DNA of 64,000 bases from JAHQVK01 sp036788295 (GTDB taxonomy: Bacteria; Myxococcota; Kuafuiibacteriia; Kuafuiibacteriales; Kuafuiibacteriaceae), in the NCBI GenBank assembly GCA_036788295.1, contig DAIQNR010000022.1:5664-69663 (forward strand). The letters are read 5' to 3'. The notes beneath the pieces were generated by a model. The model did no database searches and had not been told where the DNA came from. It saw only the letters and a list, made by a program, of their open reading frames with translations. Each line of letters opens with the position of its first letter. Within the stretch, counting starts at the first letter, position 1. The position numbers and the translations under genes were made by a program. Below are positions 15,897 to 24,292 of this stretch, one piece after another.

Positions 15897-18800
15897 ATGC
15901 AGTTCGCGAGGATCGCTCCGACGCTCACCCTCATCGCTTCCATCTTCGGAGCCGGATGTTCGGGCAAGGTCCACCACGGTCCGGTGGGGCCCGACGACGA
16001 GCGCGCGGCCACGCGTCGAGAAGGGGGCGTGCGGCTGCGTTTGGACGGCGGGCGAACCGGCGCCCCTGGGGAGATCGTGCTGGAGGCACCGGTGGCCGTC
16101 GCCGAACCCATGGTGGAAGCCACCGTCGGCGACCGGGTGCAGCTCGATGGCACCGGCAGCTACGACCGCAGCGGCGATGAACTATCGTTCGCGTGGACGA
16201 TCCGAGAAAGACCGTCGAGCGCAAACGCAGCGCTGGTCGCGTCGACCACGGCGACGCCTTGGTTCGTCCCCGATTGTGCGGGTGTCTTCGACGTGGTGCT
16301 CACCGTTTCGAACCAGCATGGCCGCTCCAACTCCAGGTCCGTTACCATTCTCGTGGAGGAACCCGAACGGTTGCTGCCGTCCGCGTACGCCGGACCGAGC
16401 CAAACCGTCGAACCGGGTACAACCGTCCGAATCGACGGACGAAGGAGCCATAGCCCCAGTGGTCGCACCCTGGCCTTCACCTGGACCATGCGCTCGCGCC
16501 CCTCCGGCTCCAAAGCTGCGCTGTCCCACCCCGACGGAGCGAACCCGAGCTTCAGGGCCGACGAGCGAGGAGTCTACGTTCTCGACCTGTTCGTCTCCGA
16601 TGACGAGCTTCGAAGCCCCATCGACACGGTCCTCATCACTGCCCAGCCCGCCCCGGCGGCGCCGAACGTCCATGCTCCGGCGGTGCTCCGGGTCTCGAAC
16701 CAGGTAATCCAAGACGCGGTCGAGGGCATCGGGATGAACCTAGGAAGGATCGCGGGCGGCACGAACCTGGCGACCAACAACATCATCGTCGAGGGAAACT
16801 TCGAGCCCTTGAGTTACCGCCGGTTGATCCGGGTCGAAACCTCGGCCACCGACGAAAGAGGGCGATGGTTTGGTTGGCAGAGCGACGGAGGCGTTGGCTT
16901 CTGGGACACCCTCGGCGATGGATACGCCAATGGCGCCGCGGTCCGCGTCTTCAGGCTCGTGGACGCTGCCGGGGCCCCTCTCCCCTGGCGTTCCATGGCG
17001 GACGCAGACCTCGCCGATCACGTCGTCCGAGTGGGCGACGCCGTCGTTTCTGAACCGTCGACGCAGTTGCCGAGAGGGGGCTACCTCCCCGGCGCCGAGC
17101 GCGTATACCTCGACCAGCCACTCGACATCCGGCGGGGGGACTACGTCTTTTTGCACTCGAGGCGACTGGAGATCCCACTCCACCAAATTCACCCCCGGAT
17201 CCGGCCCAACGTCAGCCCCAACAAGCTGGGCTTCCGCTTTGGCCCGTCGCTGAAGACCGGCCTTCACCCCCACGCATGGCCAGTCCCGACCGGGTTCGAG
17301 ATGCCCGGGGAATCGTGCCTCGAGGTCGTCTCGTCCTCGGCCGAGCCCGAAAACATGATTGGGTACTATTTTCACGCCTACGACCGGGCCGAAGGCCAGT
17401 GGTACTCGCAGCTCCATCCCGGCGCCATCTACAAGATGTCGGTCTGGCTACGCGGCGACGACCTCTCCTCGTCAGCACGCGTCCGCGCGGTGTTCGTCGG
17501 CGGAGAACCGTACGACAAGCTCAGCGACCCGCGAGGCTCGACTGTGACCAACGACTGGAGCGAGTACACCTACGTCTTCGAGGCACCGGAGTATCCCACA
17601 TCGGGGATGCATCGGGGTTTCGGGCTCGAGTTCGTCGGACCCGGACGGTTCTTCGTAGACAACCTATCGCTCCATCGCGTCGATCCGGCACACGGAGATA
17701 CGCCGAACGGAGCCCATGTGAGCAGCCTTGGTCCGTGGCTGGCGAGCACGCCTTCGCTAGGATTCAAACCAAGCGTTAGATTCTACCCACTGACCCACTC
17801 CAACAGCTCGATCGAAGCATTGATGGGAACCAACTTCGGGAGCGCGACCTACCATCACGACTCCGGGACTCTCAACGGTCCAGACGCCTTCGGGCTCTTT
17901 GCGTTGATGGGGTGGGCCCTGGCCACCGGAGACTCTCCCGGCACCCGCTCGCCTCCTTTCCTCACCTTCAACATCAAATACACCGAGGAGGAGTGGTGGG
18001 CGATCGTCGAATACCTCGGGGTCCCATACGATGAGCGCCAGGATACTCCGGAATCCAAACCTTACGCTCATCTACGCTATCGGCAGCGAGGCCACGGTCG
18101 TCCCTGGACGGATGAATTCCGGGAGATCATTCTCGAGTATGGTAACGAGACTTGGCACAATGGAGCAGGGGGATACGGGTGGGATGGTTTTGGACCGCCA
18201 GGCGGAGTGCACGCCGGGGGAGCCGAGTACGGCATGTTCGCCCGACACCATTTCGCCGACCACATCATGAACCACCCTCTGTGGCGGGCCAACGGCCTGT
18301 CCTCGAAGATCAAGTTTGCGCTCGGGGGAAACTATGATGCATCGCTTCGTCCCAATCCTGGGTACGGGGAAGCGGCGATGATGCGCAACTCGATAGCGAG
18401 TTACCTTGGACACGCCAACTACGTGGGCCCAAAGTGGGAGACCCGCGATGAGGGGTCTTCTCGGTTCGACGCTCACGGTCTGCAGGAGACTTTGGTGGGG
18501 CTGCCTACCGGCGTCGAGGCGATGCTTCGGGAAGCCCGAGAATCCCAAAGGGAGCTGTCGGGTACGACCGGCGCGCGCTACGTGTTGGTCGCCTATGAGG
18601 GTGGACCCTCCGGCTACTGGACGAACAAGGACGAACCGGAGCTCGACGAGCGGTACGGGAAGTCGCTCGCGATGGGCGTTGCCGCTTTGGACGCCTGGCT
18701 CGCGTCGAGCCTGCATGGCTTTAGGCATCAGGCCTTTCTCGGGTACGGAAGTGGCAAGTGGTGGACCTCGCATACCATGCCCGAGGCAGGGGGCTTTCGG

Positions 18801-19283
18801 CCCCATCCGTCCTGGCTGGCTCTTCAAATGCGGAACGTCTACGCACTCGGACATGAGATGCTCGCCGTCGATGCGCTCTCGGAGCCAGCCTACATGCGGT
18901 CCTCTCGCACTGGAAAGACTCGGATACCGCTCGTCTCCGCCTACGCGCTGCGAGGCCCGAACGCGACCTCCGTGTTCTTGCTGTCGCGGAAATATCCGGG
19001 TGTCCACGATGGCCTCGACTTCGGCGAAGGATATACGCCGGTGACCGTCCAGCTTCCATTCTCCTCCGTTCCGAGGCGAGTGACTCGGTACGCTCTCACC
19101 CGACCGGACGGGAGCTTCGCAGACCCAGCCGACAGCAACCGGTTCTCCGAGAATGTGGTCATCGACCGATTCGACGTGCCGCCCTCGACGTTTCAGCCCG
19201 ACTTCGCGGTGGACCGCTCTACCGGTGGTGGTGAGCTCGGACTCCCCCCGGGAACGGTGTTCCTCTACGTCTTCGAGCACTGA
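15897..19283 (+). CDS. large glycosidase-like lipoprotein with PKD-type domains
   Basis: The ATG at 15897 has GAGAGG about 10 bp upstream and gives a signal peptide with lipobox FGAGC. Residues about 65-165 and 165-260 are two PKD/Ig-like domains (VQLDGTGSYDRSGDELSFAWTI; VRIDGRRSHSPSGRTLAFTWTM). Residues 470-610 look like a carbohydrate-binding beta-sandwich (YKMSVWLRGDDLSS, FFVDNLSLHRVD). The second half resembles a clan A (beta/alpha)8 glycosidase: IILEYGNETWHNG near residue 750, with NE as candidate acid/base, and VLVAYEGGPSGYW near 900, with Glu as candidate nucleophile, then a beta-sandwich tail. It is a candidate surface polysaccharide hydrolase, distantly like arabinofuranosidase-type enzymes. 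Composition is more A/T-rich than its neighbours, suggesting acquisition. Substrate unknown. Confidence 0.72.
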   Translation: MQFARIAPTLTLIASIFGAGCSGKVHHGPVGPDDERAATRREGGVRLRLDGGRTGAPGEIVLEAPVAVAEPMVEATVGDRVQLDGTGSYDRSGDELSFAWTIRERPSSANAALVASTTATPWFVPDCAGVFDVVLTVSNQHGRSNSRSVTILVEEPERLLPSAYAGPSQTVEPGTTVRIDGRRSHSPSGRTLAFTWTMRSRPSGSKAALSHPDGANPSFRADERGVYVLDLFVSDDELRSPIDTVLITAQPAPAAPNVHAPAVLRVSNQVIQDAVEGIGMNLGRIAGGTNLATNNIIVEGNFEPLSYRRLIRVETSATDERGRWFGWQSDGGVGFWDTLGDGYANGAAVRVFRLVDAAGAPLPWRSMADADLADHVVRVGDAVVSEPSTQLPRGGYLPGAERVYLDQPLDIRRGDYVFLHSRRLEIPLHQIHPRIRPNVSPNKLGFRFGPSLKTGLHPHAWPVPTGFEMPGESCLEVVSSSAEPENMIGYYFHAYDRAEGQWYSQLHPGAIYKMSVWLRGDDLSSSARVRAVFVGGEPYDKLSDPRGSTVTNDWSEYTYVFEAPEYPTSGMHRGFGLEFVGPGRFFVDNLSLHRVDPAHGDTPNGAHVSSLGPWLASTPSLGFKPSVRFYPLTHSNSSIEALMGTNFGSATYHHDSGTLNGPDAFGLFALMGWALATGDSPGTRSPPFLTFNIKYTEEEWWAIVEYLGVPYDERQDTPESKPYAHLRYRQRGHGRPWTDEFREIILEYGNETWHNGAGGYGWDGFGPPGGVHAGGAEYGMFARHHFADHIMNHPLWRANGLSSKIKFALGGNYDASLRPNPGYGEAAMMRNSIASYLGHANYVGPKWETRDEGSSRFDAHGLQETLVGLPTGVEAMLREARESQRELSGTTGARYVLVAYEGGPSGYWTNKDEPELDERYGKSLAMGVAALDAWLASSLHGFRHQAFLGYGSGKWWTSHTMPEAGGFRPHPSWLALQMRNVYALGHEMLAVDALSEPAYMRSSRTGKTRIPLVSAYALRGPNATSVFLLSRKYPGVHDGLDFGEGYTPVTVQLPFSSVPRRVTRYALTRPDGSFADPADSNRFSENVVIDRFDVPPSTFQPDFAVDRSTGGGELGLPPGTVFLYVFEH

Positions 19284-19285
19284 GA

Positions 19286-19323
19286 ACCGGGCTCGGTGCG
19301 ATCGTCGCTGCTTCGAGCCCGGT
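19286..19323 (+). terminator. hairpin terminator candidate after the glycosidase-like gene
   Basis: ACCGGGCTCG at 19286-19295 is perfectly complementary to CGAGCCCGGT at 19314-19323, giving a 10-bp G/C-rich stem with an 18-base loop, starting 3 bp after the stop codon. No U-tract follows directly, so it is a weak intrinsic terminator or an RNA 3'-end stabiliser. Confidence 0.55.
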
Positions 19324-19414
19324 CCCGCCCTCGAGTCCCCTAAAAATGGGCGCCCGGCTCCAAAGTCGCGGTCTCGAACTCAAGACCGAGTGAAGGTCGC
19401 CGACCCAAGAGAGC

Positions 19415-21736
19415 ATGGCCGGGAGCGAGCCTTTTCTCGTCCCGGTCGGGTCGGTGCCCGGGGCGGCGCTCGTCGTCGACGTCGACGACGGGGCCGTTGT
19501 CGGCGCGAACCTCGCCGCCCGGACGCTGTTCGGACCGGTCGAAGCGGGGACCCGGCTCCCGATGCTGCTGGCTTCGCTCGATCGAGCGTGCCTCATCGAG
19601 CTGCTCGGGGCCGAGCGCCGGCTGATGCGCTTCACCGACGTCCGAGGTCGGCGCCGGACGCTCGAACTGCGGGCGACCCGCCTGCCCGAGCACCGCGCTC
19701 TGCTGGTCGCCGCCGACGTCACCGAGCAAGAGCGAACCGAAGGCAGCCTCCGCCGCGCGTTCCTCATCCAAAAGACGCTGAGCGACCTGCTCGAGCGCAC
19801 GCTCGACGACCGACCGCTGTCGGCGCAGCTCGAAGACGCGCTGCGGGTCTTGCTGACGATCCCGTGGCGCCCGTTTGGGCCTCGGGCGGCCATTCTCATC
19901 GGGGAGGCGCAGGCGCTCACGGTGGTGGCCCGAACCGGCCATCGGCTGGCCATCATGGGGCACACCCCGAGGTTCTCTGCCTGCCCCTGCGGCGATCAGC
20001 TCATCGACCCCTCGAGCGGGTTCGAGTTCGGCCGGGCTCTGTTCGGCTTGAAGCCGAACGCCCCGATCTCGCTCGTTCAGCTCCCGCTCGAAGGCCCCCA
20101 AGGCCGGGCCGGCTGGCTCCTCCTCGAGGGTCCCACCCTCGAAGAGATCGACCCGTTCGAGACCGATTTGCTACGGGTCGTCGTGCTCCATCTCTCTCAG
20201 GTCGTCGTGCACGTCCGCGCCCGCGAGGCCGCCCGGGAGCAGGCGGAGAACATTCGGACCATCGTCGAGCGAGCGGCGAACGCCATCGTCGGCCTCGACT
20301 GCCGCGGCGCCATCACCACCATGAATGGGGCGGCCGAGCGCATGTTCGGCCGAGATCGGACGGAGGTGGGACGGTGGCCCATCGACCGCCTGCTCGAGCC
20401 CCGGCCGTCGGGTGAGACCTTCTTTTCGGCCGGGGTCGCCGGGCTGACCGGACGCCCGCAGGAGATGAGAGCGGTCCGGTCCGACGGCTCCATCTTTCCT
20501 ATCCTCCTCGAGTTGTCGGAGACCCCGCAGTCGGGCCGGCTCGCCTACACCGCCTTCATCCGGGACGAGACCGAGCGCCTGAGGGTCCGGGAAGAGCTCA
20601 TCGCCGCCCGCGAGGCCGCGCTCGAGGCGAGCGAGACCAAGTCCCGCTTCCTCGCCAACATGAGCCACGAGATCCGCACCCCCATGAATGGGGTCATCGG
20701 GATGACCGAGGTCCTGCTCGACACCAGCCTCGACCCGACGCAGCGCGAGGCGGTCGAGACCGTCCGCAGCAGCGGCGAGGCGCTGCTTGGGGTCATCAAC
20801 GACATCCTCGACTTCTCCCGCATCGAGGCCGGGCAGCTGGCGCTCACCATCGAGCCCTTCGATCCATTGAAGCTCGTCGATGACATCCTTCGTCTGCTTC
20901 GGACCCGAGCCGAAGAAAAGGGCATCGATCTATCGTTTGATGTAGGCCCTGGGCTGCCGCGCTTCGCCCTCGGAGACCCAGGCCGCCTCCGCCAAATCCT
21001 GCTCAATCTGCTCGGAAACGCGGTCAAGTTCACCGAACGGGGTTCGGTCCGGCTCGTCGTCTCGGCGAGCGACGATCTCACGACCTTCGCGATCGAGGAC
21101 ACCGGGCTCGGGATGTCCCCCGAGGTCGTCACAAAACTCTTTCAGCCCTTCGTGCAGGCCGATGGTTCCATCACCCGGCGCTTCGGCGGGACCGGGCTCG
21201 GGCTCAGCATCAGCCGCCAGCTCGCTTGCCTCATGGGCGGCGACATCGAGGTAGCGTCGGTGGAGGGACGGGGCAGCACGTTTCGGCTCTCGATCCCCTT
21301 GCCGCCAGCGACCACCGTGCAGCCGGAAGCGCCAGGCCGCTCTCGACCCATCGATCTATCCGCCATGCGGGTGCTGCTCGTCGAGGACAACCGGGTCAAC
21401 CAGCGGGTCGCGGCCCATCTCATCACGAGGCTCGGAGCCGAGGTCGTCGTCGCGGACGACGGGAGCATGGCCCTCGACGAACTCGAGCGCTCGGGCCCCT
21501 TCGACGTCGTCTTCATGGACTGCCAGATGCCGGTGCTCGACGGCTACGGAGCCACCCGGGAGCTGCGCCGCCGCGGGCACCGAGTGCCGGTGATCGCCCT
21601 GACCGCAAGCGCCATGAAGGGCGACGAGGTGAAATGCTTCGACGCGGGAATGGACGGCTTTTTGTCCAAGCCGGTCCGCCGCCGAGAGCTCGAGGCCGCC
21701 CTGGCCGACATCGCCCGGCGCTCCGCCCCGGCCTGA
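19415..21736 (+). CDS. soluble hybrid sensor histidine kinase (PAS-GAF-PAS-HisKA-HATPase-REC)
   Basis: A 773-residue protein with no membrane segment, so it senses a cytoplasmic signal. An N-terminal PAS-like domain (10-115, ALVVDVDDGAVVGANLAART), a GAF-like domain (about 120-275) with several Cys/His (RFSACPCGDQLID), then a PAS domain (285-400, AANAIVGLDCRGAITTMNGA). HisKA has the H-box NMSHEIRTPMNGVIGM near 415. HATPase_c has an N-box (NLLGNAVKFTE), G1 (EDTGLGM) and G2 (FGGTGLGLSIS). A REC domain from about 650 has VEDN and the phosphoacceptor Asp in VFMDCQMPVLDG, with lysine in FLSKPV. Typical BarA-like class; no response regulator or HPt gene adjoins it, so phosphate output must go elsewhere. 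Confidence 0.93.
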   Translation: MAGSEPFLVPVGSVPGAALVVDVDDGAVVGANLAARTLFGPVEAGTRLPMLLASLDRACLIELLGAERRLMRFTDVRGRRRTLELRATRLPEHRALLVAADVTEQERTEGSLRRAFLIQKTLSDLLERTLDDRPLSAQLEDALRVLLTIPWRPFGPRAAILIGEAQALTVVARTGHRLAIMGHTPRFSACPCGDQLIDPSSGFEFGRALFGLKPNAPISLVQLPLEGPQGRAGWLLLEGPTLEEIDPFETDLLRVVVLHLSQVVVHVRAREAAREQAENIRTIVERAANAIVGLDCRGAITTMNGAAERMFGRDRTEVGRWPIDRLLEPRPSGETFFSAGVAGLTGRPQEMRAVRSDGSIFPILLELSETPQSGRLAYTAFIRDETERLRVREELIAAREAALEASETKSRFLANMSHEIRTPMNGVIGMTEVLLDTSLDPTQREAVETVRSSGEALLGVINDILDFSRIEAGQLALTIEPFDPLKLVDDILRLLRTRAEEKGIDLSFDVGPGLPRFALGDPGRLRQILLNLLGNAVKFTERGSVRLVVSASDDLTTFAIEDTGLGMSPEVVTKLFQPFVQADGSITRRFGGTGLGLSISRQLACLMGGDIEVASVEGRGSTFRLSIPLPPATTVQPEAPGRSRPIDLSAMRVLLVEDNRVNQRVAAHLITRLGAEVVVADDGSMALDELERSGPFDVVFMDCQMPVLDGYGATRELRRRGHRVPVIALTASAMKGDEVKCFDAGMDGFLSKPVRRRELEAALADIARRSAPA

Positions 21737-21792
21737 CCGGCCCCGCTGCTCGAGAGGCTCGAACCGAGATGTTCGCGCCCTCCTGCCGGCGC

Positions 21793-22530
21793 TCAGGGGA
21801 GCCGGAGCGACAGCCGCAGCCCGAGGTGGTCGGAAGGATCGCCCCTGGCTCCCATGGTCTCGAAGCCGAGCACCTCGATCCCGGAGGTCCCATACGCCCG
21901 GTCGAACCGAGCCTGCCTGGCCCCGCCGAACCAAGTGAACCTCTGGCCGGCCGGCCGGCCCGCTCGGTCCCAGGCGTCCCAAACCCCGAGCTCCTCGAGC
22001 CGAGCCTCGGGGACCTCCCGGTCGCGAAGGTTGGTGTCCCCGGCGAACACCGCCGGCCCCGCCCCGAGCTGCGCGGCGAGGTCGGCGATCTGGGCGCTTC
22101 GGATCCGGGCCGTCGCCGGCTCCGGTCCAGAGTCGAGGTGGGCGGTCATCACCCGGCATCCGCCCTCGGGGCCGGTGAGATCGAGGACGTGCTGCCACCG
22201 CCCGTACTGACTCCTCCACAGCGGCGAAGCCTCGTAGCCGAGCACCGACCACGGCGAGCGCACCGCGCACGCCTCGAAGTGGGTTCGGTCGGGGGGCGCG
22301 TCCGGAAACAGATGGAAACCGGCCGCCCGCAGGTGGGGGCGCAATGCGGCGGCCCACGTCGTCGCCGTCACCTCCTGAAGGAGGATGACGTCCGGCGGGG
22401 GACGGGGCGGGGCCCCGGCCGCGACCGCCTCGATGGCCCGGCCGAGCAAGATGACCATCGCCGCCCGCTCGGCCCGCTCGACTGCGGTCGCCTCCTCGAG
22501 ACCGTTGAGATTCCATGTGGCGAGGTCCAT
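21793..22530 (-). CDS. endonuclease/exonuclease/phosphatase (EEP) family protein
   Basis: A 245-residue protein with the EEP fold motifs: LATWNLNGLEEA (first metal-site Asn), VILLQEVTATTW (metal-binding Glu near 50), VMTAHLDSGPEPATARIRSAQI (His), VFAGDTNLRDREV (catalytic GDxN near 165) and PSDHLGLRLSL (C-terminal SDH). The TWNLN/LQEV/GDTN/SDH order fits the TDP2-like or DNase I-like branch. It probably hydrolyses phosphodiesters in nucleic acid, with TDP2-like removal of DNA adducts as one option. The start at MDLATWNLNG places the motif at the usual N-terminal position; no signal peptide. Its start is 2 bp after the stop of the upstream lipoprotein gene, so the two are coupled. Confidence 0.87.
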   Translation of the reverse strand: MDLATWNLNGLEEATAVERAERAAMVILLGRAIEAVAAGAPPRPPPDVILLQEVTATTWAAALRPHLRAAGFHLFPDAPPDRTHFEACAVRSPWSVLGYEASPLWRSQYGRWQHVLDLTGPEGGCRVMTAHLDSGPEPATARIRSAQIADLAAQLGAGPAVFAGDTNLRDREVPEARLEELGVWDAWDRAGRPAGQRFTWFGGARQARFDRAYGTSGIEVLGFETMGARGDPSDHLGLRLSLRLP

Positions 22531-22532
22531 CG

Positions 22533-23222
22533 CTACTCCGGGGGGAGTTCCCCGCTCGCCGGCACCACGAACACGTCCTCGACCCCCGGCGGCGAGATCT
22601 GGATCTGGTCTTCGCCGGCCTCGGTCACGACCTTGATGTAGACCGGCCGTTTCCAGCCCTTCCCCTCGGTCATGCGCAAGAACTCTTGCGCGGTCCGTCG
22701 GGCGGTGTTCTCGACGACCTCCCTCGTGAACGTGGACATCGTGAGCTCCCAGGGGAATATCACCGTCTCTCCGCCGACCTCGCCCGCCCCCCAGGAGAAC
22801 TTGCCGAGCCGGCGATCGTCGGCGATCGGACCGGGCAGCTCGCCCGGCTCGAGCCGACGGCAGCCCTGAATCTTCGCGTCCCGGGCGAGGACCTGCTTCT
22901 TTTGGCCTCCCTCCCCTCGGACCCAGATCCCTCGGTCGCTCGATACCACCCTGGTCGAACCGCCCATGACCGACAAGAGATCCTGCCTCACCTCGTCGAG
23001 CGTCGCGCTGCCCCGCTGGTATTCGGTGAGCAGCGCGTCCAGCCTGGTCCGCTCCGAGTCGCCGAGCTCGTCCATCTTTCTCGTGATCTCCCTCGATTGC
23101 TCGCCGAAGATCTCGGTCAGCGCCTCCCGGCGGGTGGCGATGAGGAGCCGGTCGACCTTCTTCTCCACGCTCTCGAGGTGCCAGGTGGTGGCGCAGCCCC
23201 AGGAAACGAGCAGGCCGCCCAT
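22533..23222 (-). CDS. lipoprotein of unknown function with coiled-coil segment
   Basis: I do not recognise this 229-residue protein. From MGGLLVSWGCATTWHLES it has a very short hydrophobic start with Cys at position 10, a plausible though minimal lipobox. Residues 15-75 are charged heptad-like helix (VEKKVDRLLIATRREAL, FGEQSREITRKMDELGD), followed by a beta-rich domain (GIWVRGEGGQKKQVLARDAK, VYIKVVTEAGEDQIQISPPG). The frame is open a further 18 codons upstream, but those codons are the tandem repeat described separately (ILPAT repeats), so the later start was preferred. Directly coupled to the EEP gene downstream. Possibly an envelope protein with a role shared with its partner; unproven. 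Confidence 0.6.
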   Translation of the reverse strand: MGGLLVSWGCATTWHLESVEKKVDRLLIATRREALTEIFGEQSREITRKMDELGDSERTRLDALLTEYQRGSATLDEVRQDLLSVMGGSTRVVSSDRGIWVRGEGGQKKQVLARDAKIQGCRRLEPGELPGPIADDRRLGKFSWGAGEVGGETVIFPWELTMSTFTREVVENTARRTAQEFLRMTEGKGWKRPVYIKVVTEAGEDQIQISPPGVEDVFVVPASGELPPE

Positions 23223-23225
23223 CGT

Positions 23226-23279
23226 CGGGAGGATTCGCGTGGCCGGGAGGATTCCCGTGGCGGGGAGGATTCGCATGGG
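23226..23279. repeat. three 18-bp tandem repeats upstream of the lipoprotein start
   Basis: Units at 23226-23243, 23244-23261 and 23262-23279 follow the pattern CGGGAGGATTCGCGTGGC with one to three substitutions. They abut the chosen start codon of the minus-strand lipoprotein gene and occupy its leader region. They may be regulator-binding iterons, or coding for an N-terminal extension if the start is at 23276. Confidence 0.7.
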
Positions 23280-23374
23280 GGTGGGGGTACCGCGGGGAGC
23301 GCCCCCGCGCCAAGCCGACGCCCGCCCGACCGTTCGGCTCGACTCCGGCCCCGCAGTCTGGAAGAACAGCCGCG

Positions 23375-23599
23375 ATGAGCACCGACGAAGTGAAGCAGCG
23401 CATCGAGGCCAAGATCCCTTCCGCCGTTGCCGAGGTGAAGGACATGACCGGCACCGGCGACCACTTCCAGGCCGAGGTCGCCGCCCCCGGCTTCGCCGGC
23501 AAGAGCCGAATCGAGCAGCACCAGATGGTGTACGACGCGCTCGGCGAGCTGATGGCCGGGCCGATCCACGCCCTGAAATTGGTCACCCGGGCCTCCTGA
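23375..23599 (+). CDS. BolA/IbaG-family protein
   Basis: A 74-residue protein with the BolA fold: EVKQRIEAKIPSAVAEVKDMTGTGDHFQAEVAAPGFAGKSRIEQHQMVYDALGEL, split here by its key points. These are the GTGDHF segment (positions about 26-31), the conserved His in IEQHQMVY (near 49) and a short C-terminal beta strand (IHALKLVT). BolA proteins bind monothiol glutaredoxins and [2Fe-2S] clusters, or act as iron/stress regulators. The H-Q-.VY signature and short length fit the IbaG (YrbA) subtype better than stress-type BolA. Adjacent to a methyltransferase gene (1 bp apart). A frataxin gene elsewhere in the window serves the same iron-sulfur theme but is not linked. Confidence 0.9.
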   Translation: MSTDEVKQRIEAKIPSAVAEVKDMTGTGDHFQAEVAAPGFAGKSRIEQHQMVYDALGELMAGPIHALKLVTRAS

Positions 23600-23600
23600 C

Positions 23601-24248
23601 GTGCAGCGCGTCCCCGAGCCCGAGCTGATGGACGACGCGGCGCAGGCGGAAGCCTACGCCCGCGCCGATTTCTCCTCGGTCAACCAAACCTTCGTAGAGC
23701 GCTTTCTCGAGCGGTTCCCGTCGTTTCAGCGGGGGGAGGTGCTCGACCTCGGCGCCGGTCCCGCCGACATCCCGATCCGGCTGGCGCAGAAGCTCCCCGC
23801 GGTGCGGGTCACCGCCGCCGACGGGGCCGCCGCGATGGTCGCGCTCGCGGAGGACGCGGTCGCGGCGGCAGGCCTCGGCGACCGGGTCCGGCCGCTGCTC
23901 GCTTCGCTGCCGGTGCCCGGCCGCTTCGACGCGGTCATCTCGAACAGCCTGCTTCACCACCTCGCCGATCCCATGGCCTTGTGGGCGAACGTGCGCGCGG
24001 CGGCCCGGCCTTCGGCCCCGGTCTTCGTCGTGGATCTCTTTCGCCCCCCGACCCCGGAAGCAGCAGAGAGGATCGTCCATGAGAACGCCGAGCACGAGCA
24101 CCCGATCTTGAAGCGCGACTTCTACCACTCGCTGCTCGCCGCCTACACGGAGCAGGAGGTCCGAACCCAGCTCGACCGAGCCGGGCTCGGCCGCCTCGGG
24201 CTCGCCGTGGTGAGCGAACGCCATTTCGCGGTGTTCGGGCGGCTCTGA
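23601..24248 (+). CDS. class I SAM-dependent methyltransferase
   Basis: A 215-residue Rossmann-type methyltransferase starting with GTG one base after the bolA stop. Motif I is VLDLGAGPADIPIRLA near residue 48, the acidic end of beta 2 is VTAADGAAAMV, motif post-I/II is FDAVISNSLLHHLADP near 112, and motif III VFVVDLFRP. The C-terminal half (HPILKRDFYHSLLAAYTEQEV, ERHFAVFGRL) resembles UbiE/COQ5-like small-molecule methyltransferases. Substrate unknown. Tight spacing with bolA suggests cotranscription. Confidence 0.85.
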   Translation: MQRVPEPELMDDAAQAEAYARADFSSVNQTFVERFLERFPSFQRGEVLDLGAGPADIPIRLAQKLPAVRVTAADGAAAMVALAEDAVAAAGLGDRVRPLLASLPVPGRFDAVISNSLLHHLADPMALWANVRAAARPSAPVFVVDLFRPPTPEAAERIVHENAEHEHPILKRDFYHSLLAAYTEQEVRTQLDRAGLGRLGLAVVSERHFAVFGRL

Positions 24249-24292
24249 CCGCGGTGCGGGAACGCCGCGGCACCGTGTACGGTTGTGCCGCC

